A DNA stretch of 64,000 bases from positions 16,345 to 80,344 of the forward strand of contig NZ_FNUJ01000021.1 in the NCBI RefSeq assembly GCF_900107925.1. Reading direction: 5' to 3'. The stretch's first letter is position 1; the number at the start of each line of letters is the position of its first letter. A program made the position numbers and the translations under genes. Shown here in pieces: positions 36,801 to 44,270 of this stretch. This stretch comes from Amycolatopsis pretoriensis. Its GTDB lineage: Bacteria; Actinomycetota; Actinomycetes; Mycobacteriales; Pseudonocardiaceae. The notes beneath the pieces were generated by a model. The model was given only the letters and a program-made list of their open reading frames with translations, was not told where the DNA came from and did not search any database.

Positions 36801-36873
36801 CCGCTCGCCGGTGTTCTGGGCGGCCCTGACCTGCCTCGACGCCTCCGACGACGGGCAAACCTGGGTTCGGTAG
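33847..36873 (+). CDS. TPR-CHAT caspase-like protease
   Basis: A 1008-residue protein. Residues from about 55 to 510 are tetratricopeptide-like helical repeats (GDLNNARVCAEAVLSAFRVG). The C-terminal third is a CHAT domain, the caspase-like fold. The catalytic pair is visible: His 845 in LVFVGHVSR and Cys 902 in ALIGCASAGDF. TPR-CHAT proteases act as effectors in bacterial defence, for example with type III-E CRISPR effectors. GTG 33847 is one base after the previous stop and has GAGGAG seven bases before it. It ends the three-gene cassette. Confidence 0.85.
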   Translation: MLAGMPPPLSPPDRPLPAELAGASSHGYNCRCVAVHFGLDPAPYGVLPACSLTGAEYQGLLEEALEIQRTAKDLAAARDIAGAQREYGRMRQLAHRLDRTDLELAAVSDLATVCYSAGDLNNARVCAEAVLSAFRVGAAAVVHFGQYAEIRMMEGSREVAERVLVSLSTEEGDVARARELIAGQRRRAALRKAAEPGQYPRELLDPHGADELTLRILEARVQVAAGDPAGALATLEDILTALQAIGGVEEVRDQVASLQAMANAERARLRQAGGEDAAARADLFRLDAQHEGRPAAAKFAVDLAADRALGGDFRGAVSAIVAARDELTAAGATGDVAEASHALGSLLLLAGDARQARAQFEHAGALWKANGDTPNQRRRDVALARCAAAEGDWAAAEEHVTRARESARASGMWLQRLHTDFAAAEIGFARGDDLPAVLDLLLPAALAAADYRFEFVSPRARAAWARDVAGPATELLMALLARLKEPRLAAELIERTCAVGAYTGAEAPALDLTGTPPIPEPEPPAAGLPLAALGAVTASLPLRLAPPPALRWSPGSPMRLDHWLRIAAERYGLPRPETETVATWSAAEACRETFVLRYADAGHTYLSWRTADDLDTVHTHPVDAALVATARELLAGASPTPREGESVADAVRRALGDDAFGGFTGEQRLARILALNLLPADLVARLRDAAASGRRPLLRVQPSPSLAAVPWGLLALPDRRPDHVLELGEEGTCFDGDDRVLDVADVSLLAPAGIPRRPPSGAGPPVYLLDPRIPGQSAFGDLGSVLGKQDPASPLIRHLDARLAAGPVRPPAARGLDLVRRTDTDRVLLARLLAEPCSRLVFVGHVSRVRDEHGAQTALHLSCLAELPGTAEPIGAHRPFTAADLALSEVAAMPARVALIGCASAGDFGLAEPFGVLLAAVAAGARLVAATVWALPTSAAVPDADPMAELVIAVDTALAGDDPVTELCAWQRGRLARWRERPEPARSPVFWAALTCLDASDDGQTWVR

Positions 36874-36925
36874 CAGCGCGTCCAGCCGAAGCTGTGTGCG
36901 TACCGCACAGCGAAAGGCAGGACCG

Positions 36926-37453
36926 ATGTTCAAGAAGATCCGCGACAAGATCAACGAGGCGACGCAACAGGGCGCGGCCCAGGGCGCGCAGCAGTTCCAG
37001 CAACACGCGGACCAGTTCCGGCGAGCGGCCGCGGCCGAGGGGTATGACATCACCCCGCAGCTGCCGACACCGCAGCTGGCCGCGCAGGCGCTGCGTGGCA
37101 TGCACGCCGACCCGGACATCGCGGCGTTCATGGCGCTGCCGCCCGAGGAACAGCTGCGCCAGCAGCAGGAACTCCAGGCCTACGGAACGCAGCTGCGGCG
37201 TCTGTACGACACCGGCGAGCCGGCCACGCTGGTGGTCCGGGCCCTCGAGCCGACCGGCCGGACTGTCGCCGGGCAGGCGCAGTACACGGCGACCCTGGAG
37301 GTCACCCGCGCCGACGGAACCACCTACCAAACCGTCGCCCAGATGATCACCCCGCTCGCGACGATCCAGCAGTACGCGCCCGGCACCCGGCACGAGGCCC
37401 GCGTCGACCCGGCCGACCCGTCGCAGGTCGCCGTGTTCGGCCCGATCGACTAG
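36926..37453 (+). CDS. Small protein with DUF3592-like beta domain
   Basis: A 175-residue soluble protein. A Gln/Ala-rich amphipathic N-terminus (KINEATQQGAAQGAQQFQQH) leads to a helical middle and a beta-rich C-terminus (GQAQYTATLEVTRADGTTYQ, ARVDPADPSQVAVFGPID). The end domain resembles the DUF3592-type fold also present in the next two genes. Start ATG 36926 with AGGACC upstream. It begins a block of three related genes 53 bases after the CHAT gene; function unknown. Confidence 0.65.
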   Translation: MFKKIRDKINEATQQGAAQGAQQFQQHADQFRRAAAAEGYDITPQLPTPQLAAQALRGMHADPDIAAFMALPPEEQLRQQQELQAYGTQLRRLYDTGEPATLVVRALEPTGRTVAGQAQYTATLEVTRADGTTYQTVAQMITPLATIQQYAPGTRHEARVDPADPSQVAVFGPID

Positions 37454-37463
37454 GCGGCCCGCC

Positions 37464-38276
37464 GTGTTCCGGTTCACCACCGTGTTTTCCCGGCCGGACC
37501 GCCGGGCCGGGTGGCGGCTGTGGCTGCTCGGTGTGCCGACGACGCTCGCCTGGGCCGCCGCAGGCTGGTCCGGGGCGCTCGGGCTGCTGGACGGCTTCCG
37601 GCTGATGTCGCTGAACCGCGTCGACGCGTGGGGGGCCGACGCGAACCCCGAGGTTTCGATCATGCTCTTCTTCGCCGCCGCGATCACGGTGGCGTCGTCA
37701 CTCGGCTTCGCGATGATGTGGGCCGCCGTCCCTTCGGTGGACCGGATGGGCACCGGCTTCCGGGTGAGCTCGCTGACGACGGCCCTGGGCGTGGCGCTGG
37801 GCAGCGGCGTGGCGATCCCCTCGTGGACGCCGCCGGAGGCGGTGGGGCAGCGGCTGCCGTTCCTCGACGGGAAGGCCGAGCCGTGGTCCGATGTGGACTG
37901 GGTCGTCTACTACGAGCCGTACCTGGTGCCGGCGGTGTCCGCGCTCGTGGCGCTGGTCCTGATTGTGCTTCTGCTGCAGGCTTTCCTCACCGAAGCCGAA
38001 TCGGACGACCGCGAGCAGGCGCTGCGCCACCGCGGCCGTGAGGTGACCGGCTTCGTGACGCACGTGGAGTTCACCGACGTGTGGGTCATGGGGCACCCGA
38101 AGTTCGTCGTCCACGTCCGGTTCCCGGCGGAGACCGGGGAACGCACGGTCGTGACGACGATGGTCACCCCCTTGTTCCAGGCTCCGTGCCGCGGTTCGGC
38201 GGTGCGGGTCCGCTACGACCCCCAAGATCCGGAAGCCGTGCTGGTCGAACCGGATCCGACTGGGTCGCTCTTCTAG
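37464..38276 (+). CDS. Membrane protein with DUF3592-like domain
   Basis: A 270-residue protein with four predicted membrane helices (around residues 20-40, 65-90, 100-120 and 150-175) and a cytoplasmic or external C-terminal beta domain (REVTGFVTHVEFTDVWVMGH, VRVRYDPQDPEAVLVEPDP). The closing VRYDPQDP motif is shared with the flanking genes. GTG start ten bases after the previous stop. Confidence 0.65.
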   Translation: MFRFTTVFSRPDRRAGWRLWLLGVPTTLAWAAAGWSGALGLLDGFRLMSLNRVDAWGADANPEVSIMLFFAAAITVASSLGFAMMWAAVPSVDRMGTGFRVSSLTTALGVALGSGVAIPSWTPPEAVGQRLPFLDGKAEPWSDVDWVVYYEPYLVPAVSALVALVLIVLLLQAFLTEAESDDREQALRHRGREVTGFVTHVEFTDVWVMGHPKFVVHVRFPAETGERTVVTTMVTPLFQAPCRGSAVRVRYDPQDPEAVLVEPDPTGSLF

Positions 38277-38293
38277 AGCCGGGAGTACTGCCC

Positions 38294-39199
38294 ATGTCCA
38301 CTGCGCCCAACCCCGTCCGTCCGGCCGCCCTCCTGCGCGGGTCGCTCGGCGGCGGCGTCTCCGGAGCGACGCTGAGCGCGTTCATCACCGGAATCGTGCT
38401 CGAGAGGGTCCCGCTGATCCTCCTCAGCCTGGGCCTGCCCCTCGTCTACGGCGTACTGCTCTTCCTCGCGGGCATGCCGCGGCGCGCCCGCGAGGCGGCG
38501 GTCGTTCCCCACGTCGCGCTCGCCAAGATCGAAAGCCTGCGCGCCGGCGGCACCGAAACTGGCGACGTTCCGGTCGACCTGGTCATCACGATCGCCCCCG
38601 GCTACGAGCCGTCGTTCCGCACCGGGATCACCCACCACGTCAACCTGGTCGACCTCCCGCGCTACCGGACCGGCGACATCCTGGTGGTCGAGTACCCGCC
38701 GGACCGACCGTGGCAGGCGAAGGTCGTCCCACCCCCGACCGCGGAGTGGGAGCGTCGCGTGGCCGACGCGGTCGTCCAGCCGGCGCCCGAGTCCAGTTTG
38801 GTCCAGGAGCCGCCGGAAGGGTGGGGGTACGCGTTCTTCGCCTTCGCCGGGCTGCTGCTCGGCGCGGCCATCGTGCTCGGCCTGTTCCGCGTCGAGCTGT
38901 TCAGGCCGGAGCCGGCGGAGCCGCCGTCGTCGTCGAGTTCCAGCACGGCCACCGTCGGCCCGCGGGAGTCCGCCCCGGACACAGAGGAGCTGCGCGCGAT
39001 CATCGAGTCCTTGGCCCGCCGCGCGGAAATCCCGGCCGACCGCATTCCCGACCTCGTCCGGCAGGCCACGAGCACCCTCGCCGTCGGCTGGCCGCGGACC
39101 TGGCAGATCACCGTAGTCCGGGCGCCGGACACTGTCACCGTCCGGATCACCGCGACCGGGCCTGGTGGCAGCGCCTCCCTCGTCGTGCCACCGCGATGA
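38294..39199 (+). CDS. Membrane protein with DUF3592-like domain and C-terminal extension
   Basis: A 301-residue protein with two membrane helices near the start, a beta domain (VALAKIESLRAGGTETGDVP, DILVVEYPPDRPW), another helix near 175-195 and a Ser-rich linker to a small C-terminal domain. The middle domain is the third copy of the module found in the two genes before it. ATG 38294, 17 bases after the previous stop. Unknown function. Confidence 0.65.
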   Translation: MSTAPNPVRPAALLRGSLGGGVSGATLSAFITGIVLERVPLILLSLGLPLVYGVLLFLAGMPRRAREAAVVPHVALAKIESLRAGGTETGDVPVDLVITIAPGYEPSFRTGITHHVNLVDLPRYRTGDILVVEYPPDRPWQAKVVPPPTAEWERRVADAVVQPAPESSLVQEPPEGWGYAFFAFAGLLLGAAIVLGLFRVELFRPEPAEPPSSSSSSTATVGPRESAPDTEELRAIIESLARRAEIPADRIPDLVRQATSTLAVGWPRTWQITVVRAPDTVTVRITATGPGGSASLVVPPR

Positions 39200-39271
39200 C
39201 CAGCGGCGTGTTGGTGAGACCCCGGACCGGACGGGTCGCGGAGATCCCAAGCGGCCTGCGAACATGGAACT

Positions 39272-40504
39272 GTGACGACTCCCGCTCCTCAGTTCTACCT
39301 CGGACCGGCCGTACCTCGTTGGCAGCCCGCCACCTTCGAGGGTGTCCGCGAAGCCTTGGCGGACGGCACTGTGCGCGAGCACCATTGGATCGACGTCAAA
39401 CTCGAAGTCGGTGGGTCCGAGGGTGCCAAGAAGGAGTTCGCGCGTGATGTCGCGTCGTTCGCCAACGACGGTGGGCTGCTGGTGATCGGGGTTGCCGAGG
39501 ACAAGGCGAATCGGGCCTTCTCGATGGCGTCAGTGCCTTTGGTCGGGCTGCCGGAGCAGGTCGACCAGATCCTCAGGTCGCGGTGCGATCCGCCGTTGTT
39601 CGTCCAATGTCACCCGATCGAGGATCCGGCGAATCCGGGTAGTGGTGTTCTCCTGGTCGAAGTACCGCCGAGCCCGCTCGCACCCCACATGGTCGACGGC
39701 CGGTACCACGGCCGAGGGGACACCACCAAGCATGCTCTCAGTGACGCCGAAGTCGTCCGGCTCTTCGAGCGTCGGTCGGCTCGTCAGGTGGTCACTCGGG
39801 CCTTGATCGACGTCGAGATCGCGAGGGACCCGGTTCCACCGGACCGCGGGATCGAGGCGAGGCTGTACGCCGCGGTACGGGCTACCGCCGCGCCACCCGA
39901 GCTCCTGACCGAGCATCTCATGGGACACGAGATCGACCGCCTGGTGCGCGCCCGTGCGGAGGGCCCCGGATGGAAGTACTGGCGGCTGCTCTCCGAGGAT
40001 GAACCTCGCGCTGCCGGCCGCGGGTGGCACACGTACGGCCTCAACTCCCGGGAACTCTGGCTCGACCACGATAAAGTCCGTACCGCAGCAGATCTCGAAG
40101 TCTCGGACAATGGTTCGCTCGCCCTTTTCGTTTCACGACTGTCTTTCGAGAAACGAGTCGGAGACGGGAAGCAGAAGTTCTTGCACGACGGAGACGCGGT
40201 GGCGGTCGTGCGAGGACTGGCTGAACTCGTTGGTTCGCTAGGTACGACCTACGGATACCAAGGACAGTGGCAGCTCGCCGTCGGCATGACGCCCCTCGCC
40301 AAAGTCGTTTCGGCGGACGTCGGCGTCGCTTGGGTGGATAGTCCTGAGGATGTGCTGCGGTACAGCGCAGAAGACTTCGTGAGCGGGACGACAGCCACTA
40401 CGGCCGAATGCCGCGAACAGCCTGGAGCGGTCACCCGGCGGTTGATGTACCGCTTGGTGCGTGCACTGGGCACCGCAGACCGGCGCGTGGAGCTCTTCGC
40501 CTGA
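39272..40504 (+). CDS. Schlafen/AlbA_2-domain protein
   Basis: A 410-residue protein. Residues about 30-165 form an AlbA_2 (Schlafen-type) domain: EHHWIDVKLEVGGSEGAKKE, ASFANDGGLLVIGVAED and a late GRGDTTKHALSDAEV. Such domains bind nucleic acid or nucleotides and some cleave tRNA. The C-terminal half (residues 190-410) is unassigned. GTG start; ribosome site is weak. Last gene of the defence island on this strand. Confidence 0.75.
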   Translation: MTTPAPQFYLGPAVPRWQPATFEGVREALADGTVREHHWIDVKLEVGGSEGAKKEFARDVASFANDGGLLVIGVAEDKANRAFSMASVPLVGLPEQVDQILRSRCDPPLFVQCHPIEDPANPGSGVLLVEVPPSPLAPHMVDGRYHGRGDTTKHALSDAEVVRLFERRSARQVVTRALIDVEIARDPVPPDRGIEARLYAAVRATAAPPELLTEHLMGHEIDRLVRARAEGPGWKYWRLLSEDEPRAAGRGWHTYGLNSRELWLDHDKVRTAADLEVSDNGSLALFVSRLSFEKRVGDGKQKFLHDGDAVAVVRGLAELVGSLGTTYGYQGQWQLAVGMTPLAKVVSADVGVAWVDSPEDVLRYSAEDFVSGTTATTAECREQPGAVTRRLMYRLVRALGTADRRVELFA

Positions 40505-41282
40505 CCGGACCGTTCGAGTCTTCAGTAGTTCAGCGGCGGCTGTGATCAAGAAATGCGGATGGTCGGCTCAGCTGCCGTTGATGTCGCTGCCGTGCCAGTG
40601 CCGATGTAGACAGGCACACCGACTCGTGCACCTGCTCGCTGATTCACACGACGACACCAGCCAGCACGGATAAGCCGCCGACGATCGTTGCGATCCGAGC
40701 GCCGTCTTGGAGCACGTTGTTCATGCGCGAGAATATGCTGGCCCGTTCGTGCGTCAGCGATGCGCTCCGCTGATCGCGCCACCGAGTACGGAGAAGCCGA
40801 GGCGCTTGCGCAGCCGATGCGTTGAACACCTCGGCTGAAGGCCTTCGATCCAGGGGCGGCGCGCTCGAGGCACTGGTGCGGTCGGGGAACCCGGCGGATG
40901 CGGCTGAGAAACAGGACTTCCGGGTGCGGATCCGCGACCGATCGGCTGTTCCCTTGCCTGTCATGTCGTCCGGAACGCCGCGTTCACCGCACGGCGGCAA
41001 CCGATATCCCGCGAGTTAATCGCACACGAACTGCCGGTCGATATCGCCGGCGAGCTACCGGCCTGTGTGGCCGTTTCGAAAGGCGTTCAATGCCGCCGAA
41101 CGGCTGGAATCTGAGACAATCGCTTCCGCTCCCGGAGCGGGAAGACGGGTGGTAGTGCACATCGTCAAGATCAGGTGCAGTTTTCCGCCGCGCCGACATA
41201 CAACCCATGTGTCCAGGTCGGCGGCGGAGAGTGGTTCCGCCACCGCGTCGCAAATCGTTCTTACCGTGGAGGAAACCCGCCG
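40505..41282. other. Long intergenic region with a possible gene remnant
   Basis: About 780 bases with no complete gene. On the minus strand from 40782 to 40644 there is a stretch that reads SLTHERASIFSRMNNVLQD followed by a hydrophobic segment (IATIVGGLSVLAGVVV) and a stop. This looks like the middle of a small membrane protein whose remaining parts are missing. The right end must hold the promoter of the sigma-factor pair, but no clear elements are seen. Confidence 0.35.
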
Positions 41283-42170
41283 ATGACGACAGACGAGGAA
41301 CCGGCAGGCAGCGCCGGCTTGGATCGGCCCGGTCGGCCGCGGCTGCGGAAAGTCGTCGCCGCCAGTCGCCGCGAAGACGCCTTCGACCTGCAGGAACTGC
41401 TGCTCGCAGTCGTGCCCGACCTGGACGGCGACCGCCCGGAGACGTGGGTAGGTCTCGACGAGTCCGCGGCCCTGGTCGACAACGATGTGCGGCTTCTGCA
41501 CGCGCTGCAGGCAGAGGGACTTCACGGGACGCTCTGGACCGAACTCTCCAACCGGCTGGCGCGCTACGGCCTTTCGGTCATGAAGGCGTGGATCCACAGC
41601 GGGGAAATCTACAAAAGGGCAAAGCTGAAACGGCGGGCTGTCGAACGGGCGAGGCCGCCTCTGAGTACGGAAGAGGCCATCGCCGTGGCCATGGACACGG
41701 TCGCGGAAGGTATCGCGCTGTTCAAGAAGAAGGGGCTGGAACAGCGCGACTGGAATCCCGCGGGCGGTGCGCGTCTGTCCACCTACTTCATCGGCAGTTG
41801 CGTGCTGTGCTTTCCCAACGTCCACCGCGGGCAGTTGACGCAGCGGTCGCGCAGCGACCAGGACGTGTTCGTATCCGACTTCGACCTCGAGTTCGGCGCG
41901 TCGGTGACGCAGTCGGCCGAGGACGAAGTAGTGGGCCGGATGGGAATCGTGGACACCCTCCGCGGAGGCCGGCGAGGTCGCCGGGGCGGCTATCCCGACG
42001 ACGTGGTCAACCTCGTTGTTCTTTACCACATGGAGGACTACAAGTCCGCAGAGATCGCCGAGCTGATCAGCTCGGAATCCGCCAAGTACTCCTCGAGCAC
42101 CGTGCGGAAGATCCTGGCCGAGTACCGCAAGCAGGCAGCCAAGGAACGGCGTGAAGGAGATCGGGCATGA
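41283..42170 (+). CDS. Divergent sigma-70-like factor
   Basis: A 295-residue protein. Residues 95-185 resemble a sigma region 2 of an unusual actinobacterial type: LSNRLARYGLSVMKAWIHSG, then WNPAGGARLSTYFIGSCVL followed by CFPNVHR. Region 4-like helices are near the end (DYKSAEIAELISSESAKYSS). These should direct RNA polymerase to special promoters, but the divergence leaves room for another DNA-binding role. ATG 41283 has GTGGAGGAA upstream. ATGA overlap with the next sigma gene. Confidence 0.6.
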   Translation: MTTDEEPAGSAGLDRPGRPRLRKVVAASRREDAFDLQELLLAVVPDLDGDRPETWVGLDESAALVDNDVRLLHALQAEGLHGTLWTELSNRLARYGLSVMKAWIHSGEIYKRAKLKRRAVERARPPLSTEEAIAVAMDTVAEGIALFKKKGLEQRDWNPAGGARLSTYFIGSCVLCFPNVHRGQLTQRSRSDQDVFVSDFDLEFGASVTQSAEDEVVGRMGIVDTLRGGRRGRRGGYPDDVVNLVVLYHMEDYKSAEIAELISSESAKYSSSTVRKILAEYRKQAAKERREGDRA

Positions 42171-42949
42171 GTGACGAAACCATCGCCATGATCGACGCGA
42201 AGACGGCCGAGAAGCTGGTCAACCGCTCATCGGTCGGGACTCGAGGTGTGCGCAGCCTGGCCGCGCGATGCGATTCCGTCACCGCGGCTGCGGTGCTCGA
42301 CCGCGCGGAGGGAGCGACGTCGGCTGGTTCCGACGTCCGGGACTACCGCACTTTGGAGTCTTCGCCGCGGCCCAGCGGCCGGCTCACCAAGGAGGACCTC
42401 GACCCGCTCGTCAGGGATGCCGGTGAGGGCAACCCGGCCGCCATCCGCAGCCTGCTCCAGATGATCGAGCCGGTCGTCGTGCGGTACTGCCGTGCACGGA
42501 TGGGCGGGCGCGAGCTTTCCTACCTCTCGGCCGACGACGTCGCCCAGGAGGTCTGCCTCGCCGTCCTGAAGGCCCTTCCGGATTATCAGGGCCGAGGTGG
42601 CTCGTTCCTCTACCTCGTCCACGCGATCGCGGCCAACAAGGTCGCCGACGCCTACCGCGCCTTCGTGCGTGACCGCTCCGAGCCTGTCCCCGAGCTCCCG
42701 GAGCGTCCGCTCGTCGCCGGCAACGAGCCCGAATCGCACGCGCTGCACCTCGACCTCGGCGCCCGTCTCGGCCGGCTGCTCGCCTCGCTCCCGAAAGTGC
42801 AGCAGGAAATCCTGACCCTGCGCATCGCCGTCGGCTTCTCCGCGCAGGAGACCGCCGAAGCACTCGGCATCTCCGCGGGCAACGTGCGCGTGACGCAGCA
42901 CCGCGCCCTGACCCGGCTGCGCGGCATGATCCACGACGAGGAGTTCTGA
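42167..42949 (+). CDS. ECF-like sigma factor of the ShbA/SigD type
   Basis: A 260-residue sigma factor. After a 75-residue N-terminal extension come region 2 (VVVRYCRARMGGRELSYLSA, DDVAQEVCLAVLKALPDYQG) and region 4 (LPKVQQEILTLRIAVGFSAQ, ETAEALGISAGNVRVTQHRA). The DDVAQEVCLAVL segment is typical of ShbA of Streptomyces, which transcribes the principal sigma gene, but this copy may be a paralogue since it is coupled to another sigma gene. No anti-sigma gene is obvious; the small membrane protein downstream is one candidate. Confidence 0.85.
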   Translation: MSDETIAMIDAKTAEKLVNRSSVGTRGVRSLAARCDSVTAAAVLDRAEGATSAGSDVRDYRTLESSPRPSGRLTKEDLDPLVRDAGEGNPAAIRSLLQMIEPVVVRYCRARMGGRELSYLSADDVAQEVCLAVLKALPDYQGRGGSFLYLVHAIAANKVADAYRAFVRDRSEPVPELPERPLVAGNEPESHALHLDLGARLGRLLASLPKVQQEILTLRIAVGFSAQETAEALGISAGNVRVTQHRALTRLRGMIHDEEF

Positions 42950-43045
42950 GGTCGTGAGGACGTGGAGTGATCTCACCTACGCCGGGCAGGTCCCCTCGAA
43001 AGGCCCACCGAGCCGTGGCATCGCGTCGCAGTACCGGGGTGAAGT

Positions 43046-43333
43046 GTGAATCGTCAGCAAGGAGATGAAGTGTTCAACGAACAGCATGGCCAGGGCCGCC
43101 GTCGCTTCGCCGCCTCCGGACTCATCGCCGCGCTTCCGCGGCCTGGTGGGGCTGGTGGCAATCCCCTTCCGTGGGGCGACCTGGTCCGTGCGGTGCCCTG
43201 GCTGTTGATCGTGTTCATCGGGATGGCCGCGAAGTGGTCGGTGACCGAGATCACGGGCTTGCTCGCGTTGCTGGTTGGCTGCTCCGCGTTGCCCGGTGGC
43301 GGGACCACGGATACGTCCGGTGTTCGTGGTTGA
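43046..43333 (+). CDS. Small membrane protein after the sigma genes
   Basis: A 95-residue protein with a polar N-terminus and a hydrophobic region (VPWLLIVFIGMAAKW, ITGLLALLVGCSALP) that could cross the membrane once or twice. GTG start with a weak GGGGTGAAG ahead. It lies 96 bases downstream of the sigma gene on the same strand. Function unknown. Confidence 0.45.
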   Translation: MNRQQGDEVFNEQHGQGRRRFAASGLIAALPRPGGAGGNPLPWGDLVRAVPWLLIVFIGMAAKWSVTEITGLLALLVGCSALPGGGTTDTSGVRG

Positions 43334-43403
43334 GGCCGCCGTCGTCGATGAGCCGTTCCACGCGGCCGCAGAGCGGCGTGCACGGCCGGTGCGGGCCGGC
43401 CGG

Positions 43404-43785
43404 TTACCGCCCACGCTCCAGCAGTGCTCGTCCCAGAGGCGTGAGGGTGTGCAGCACGGCCATCCCGTCGCGGTGAGTCGCGATCAGCCCGGCTTGCCTG
43501 AGGACCGTGGTGTGCCGGCTGACCGATGCCGGGGACGTCTTCGTCCGCTTCGCCAGGTGAGTCGTGGTCGCGCCCGCGCCGCGGCGATGGCGCGGAGAAC
43601 CGCGGTTCTCGTCGCGCCGACCAGCGCGCGCAGCGGGTCGCCGACCGTGATCTCCATGGTGTGCGCCCATCGGCAGGACGGGGCGATCGGGTAGACCAGC
43701 ACCGGGGGCAGCGCCGGGTCAGCCAAGGGGCACGCCGTCCTGCCGCAGAAGTACCTGTCGTGGCCTATGGAACCGCGGACCACGA
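43404..43785 (-). pseudogene. Broken ArsR/DUF5937-type winged-helix regulator
   Basis: Two minus-strand frames together give a family-like sequence. The first reads CGRTACPLADPALPPVLVYP and DPLRALVGATRTAVLRAIAA; the second, one base out of frame, continues TTTHLAKRTKTSPASVSRHT and VLHTLTPLGRALLERGR. Together they match the C-terminal half of ArsR-type regulators with a DUF5937 domain. The break lies near 43578. The N-terminal half is also absent. Hence a dead gene, unless the frameshift is a sequencing error. Confidence 0.7.
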
Positions 43786-44035
43786 CAGCAGGTCGGGGCG
43801 GCGCTCGGAGGTGGTGTCACCTCGGTGACGACCTGATCCGGTGTGATCACGTCATCCGCCACGGTTCCGAGTGTCTCGAAGAAATATCTCGTGAAATGCG
43901 AGGAATATGCGTTTTGCCGGGCGAGCGACATCGCGGGTGTTCGGTGTTCGGTCAGCGCCCGAACACCGAACGGCCACGGTTGCGGTCACCAACCGAAGCG
44001 ATTGACGGCAAGAAACCGGTGCGCGACGCAAGCGC

Positions 44036-44215
44036 TCAATCGGCGACGTCTTCCCCGGTCTTCGCCCTGTCCGTCGAGCTGGAAGTTCGCGACCGCGATC
44101 GACTTTCGCGGAGGACGGCAGTGCGAGCGTTGCGGCGAGCTTGCGCGAAGTACCGTTCAGGGTCTCGCAGCAACTCTTTCGCACGCTCGACCGAAGGGCT
44201 GTTGTCGACCTTCAT
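44036..44215 (-). CDS. 59-residue small protein, third gene of the GAF operon
   Basis: A short gene: ATG 44215, stop at 44036, preceded by a very strong ribosome site (GAGGAGG eight bases before the start). The N-terminus SVERAKELLRDPERYFAQAR is a charged helix seen in small actinobacterial proteins near mobile or regulatory genes; the C-terminus is Ser/Arg/Asp-rich. It lies 55 bases after the GAF-protein gene on the same strand. Function unknown. Confidence 0.65.
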   Translation of the reverse strand: MKVDNSPSVERAKELLRDPERYFAQARRNARTAVLRESRSRSRTSSSTDRAKTGEDVAD

Positions 44216-44270
44216 GGGCGTACCTCCTCACGGGCCAACTGTAACTTCGCTGGTAGACGGCGTCGAGTGG

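Noticed and set aside
33718..37131. Minus-strand open frame of over 1100 codons opposite the CHAT gene
   Set aside because: Composition is that of a GC-rich antisense shadow (Arg/Gly/Gln-rich, no domain); the plus strand has clear CHAT and TPR features.
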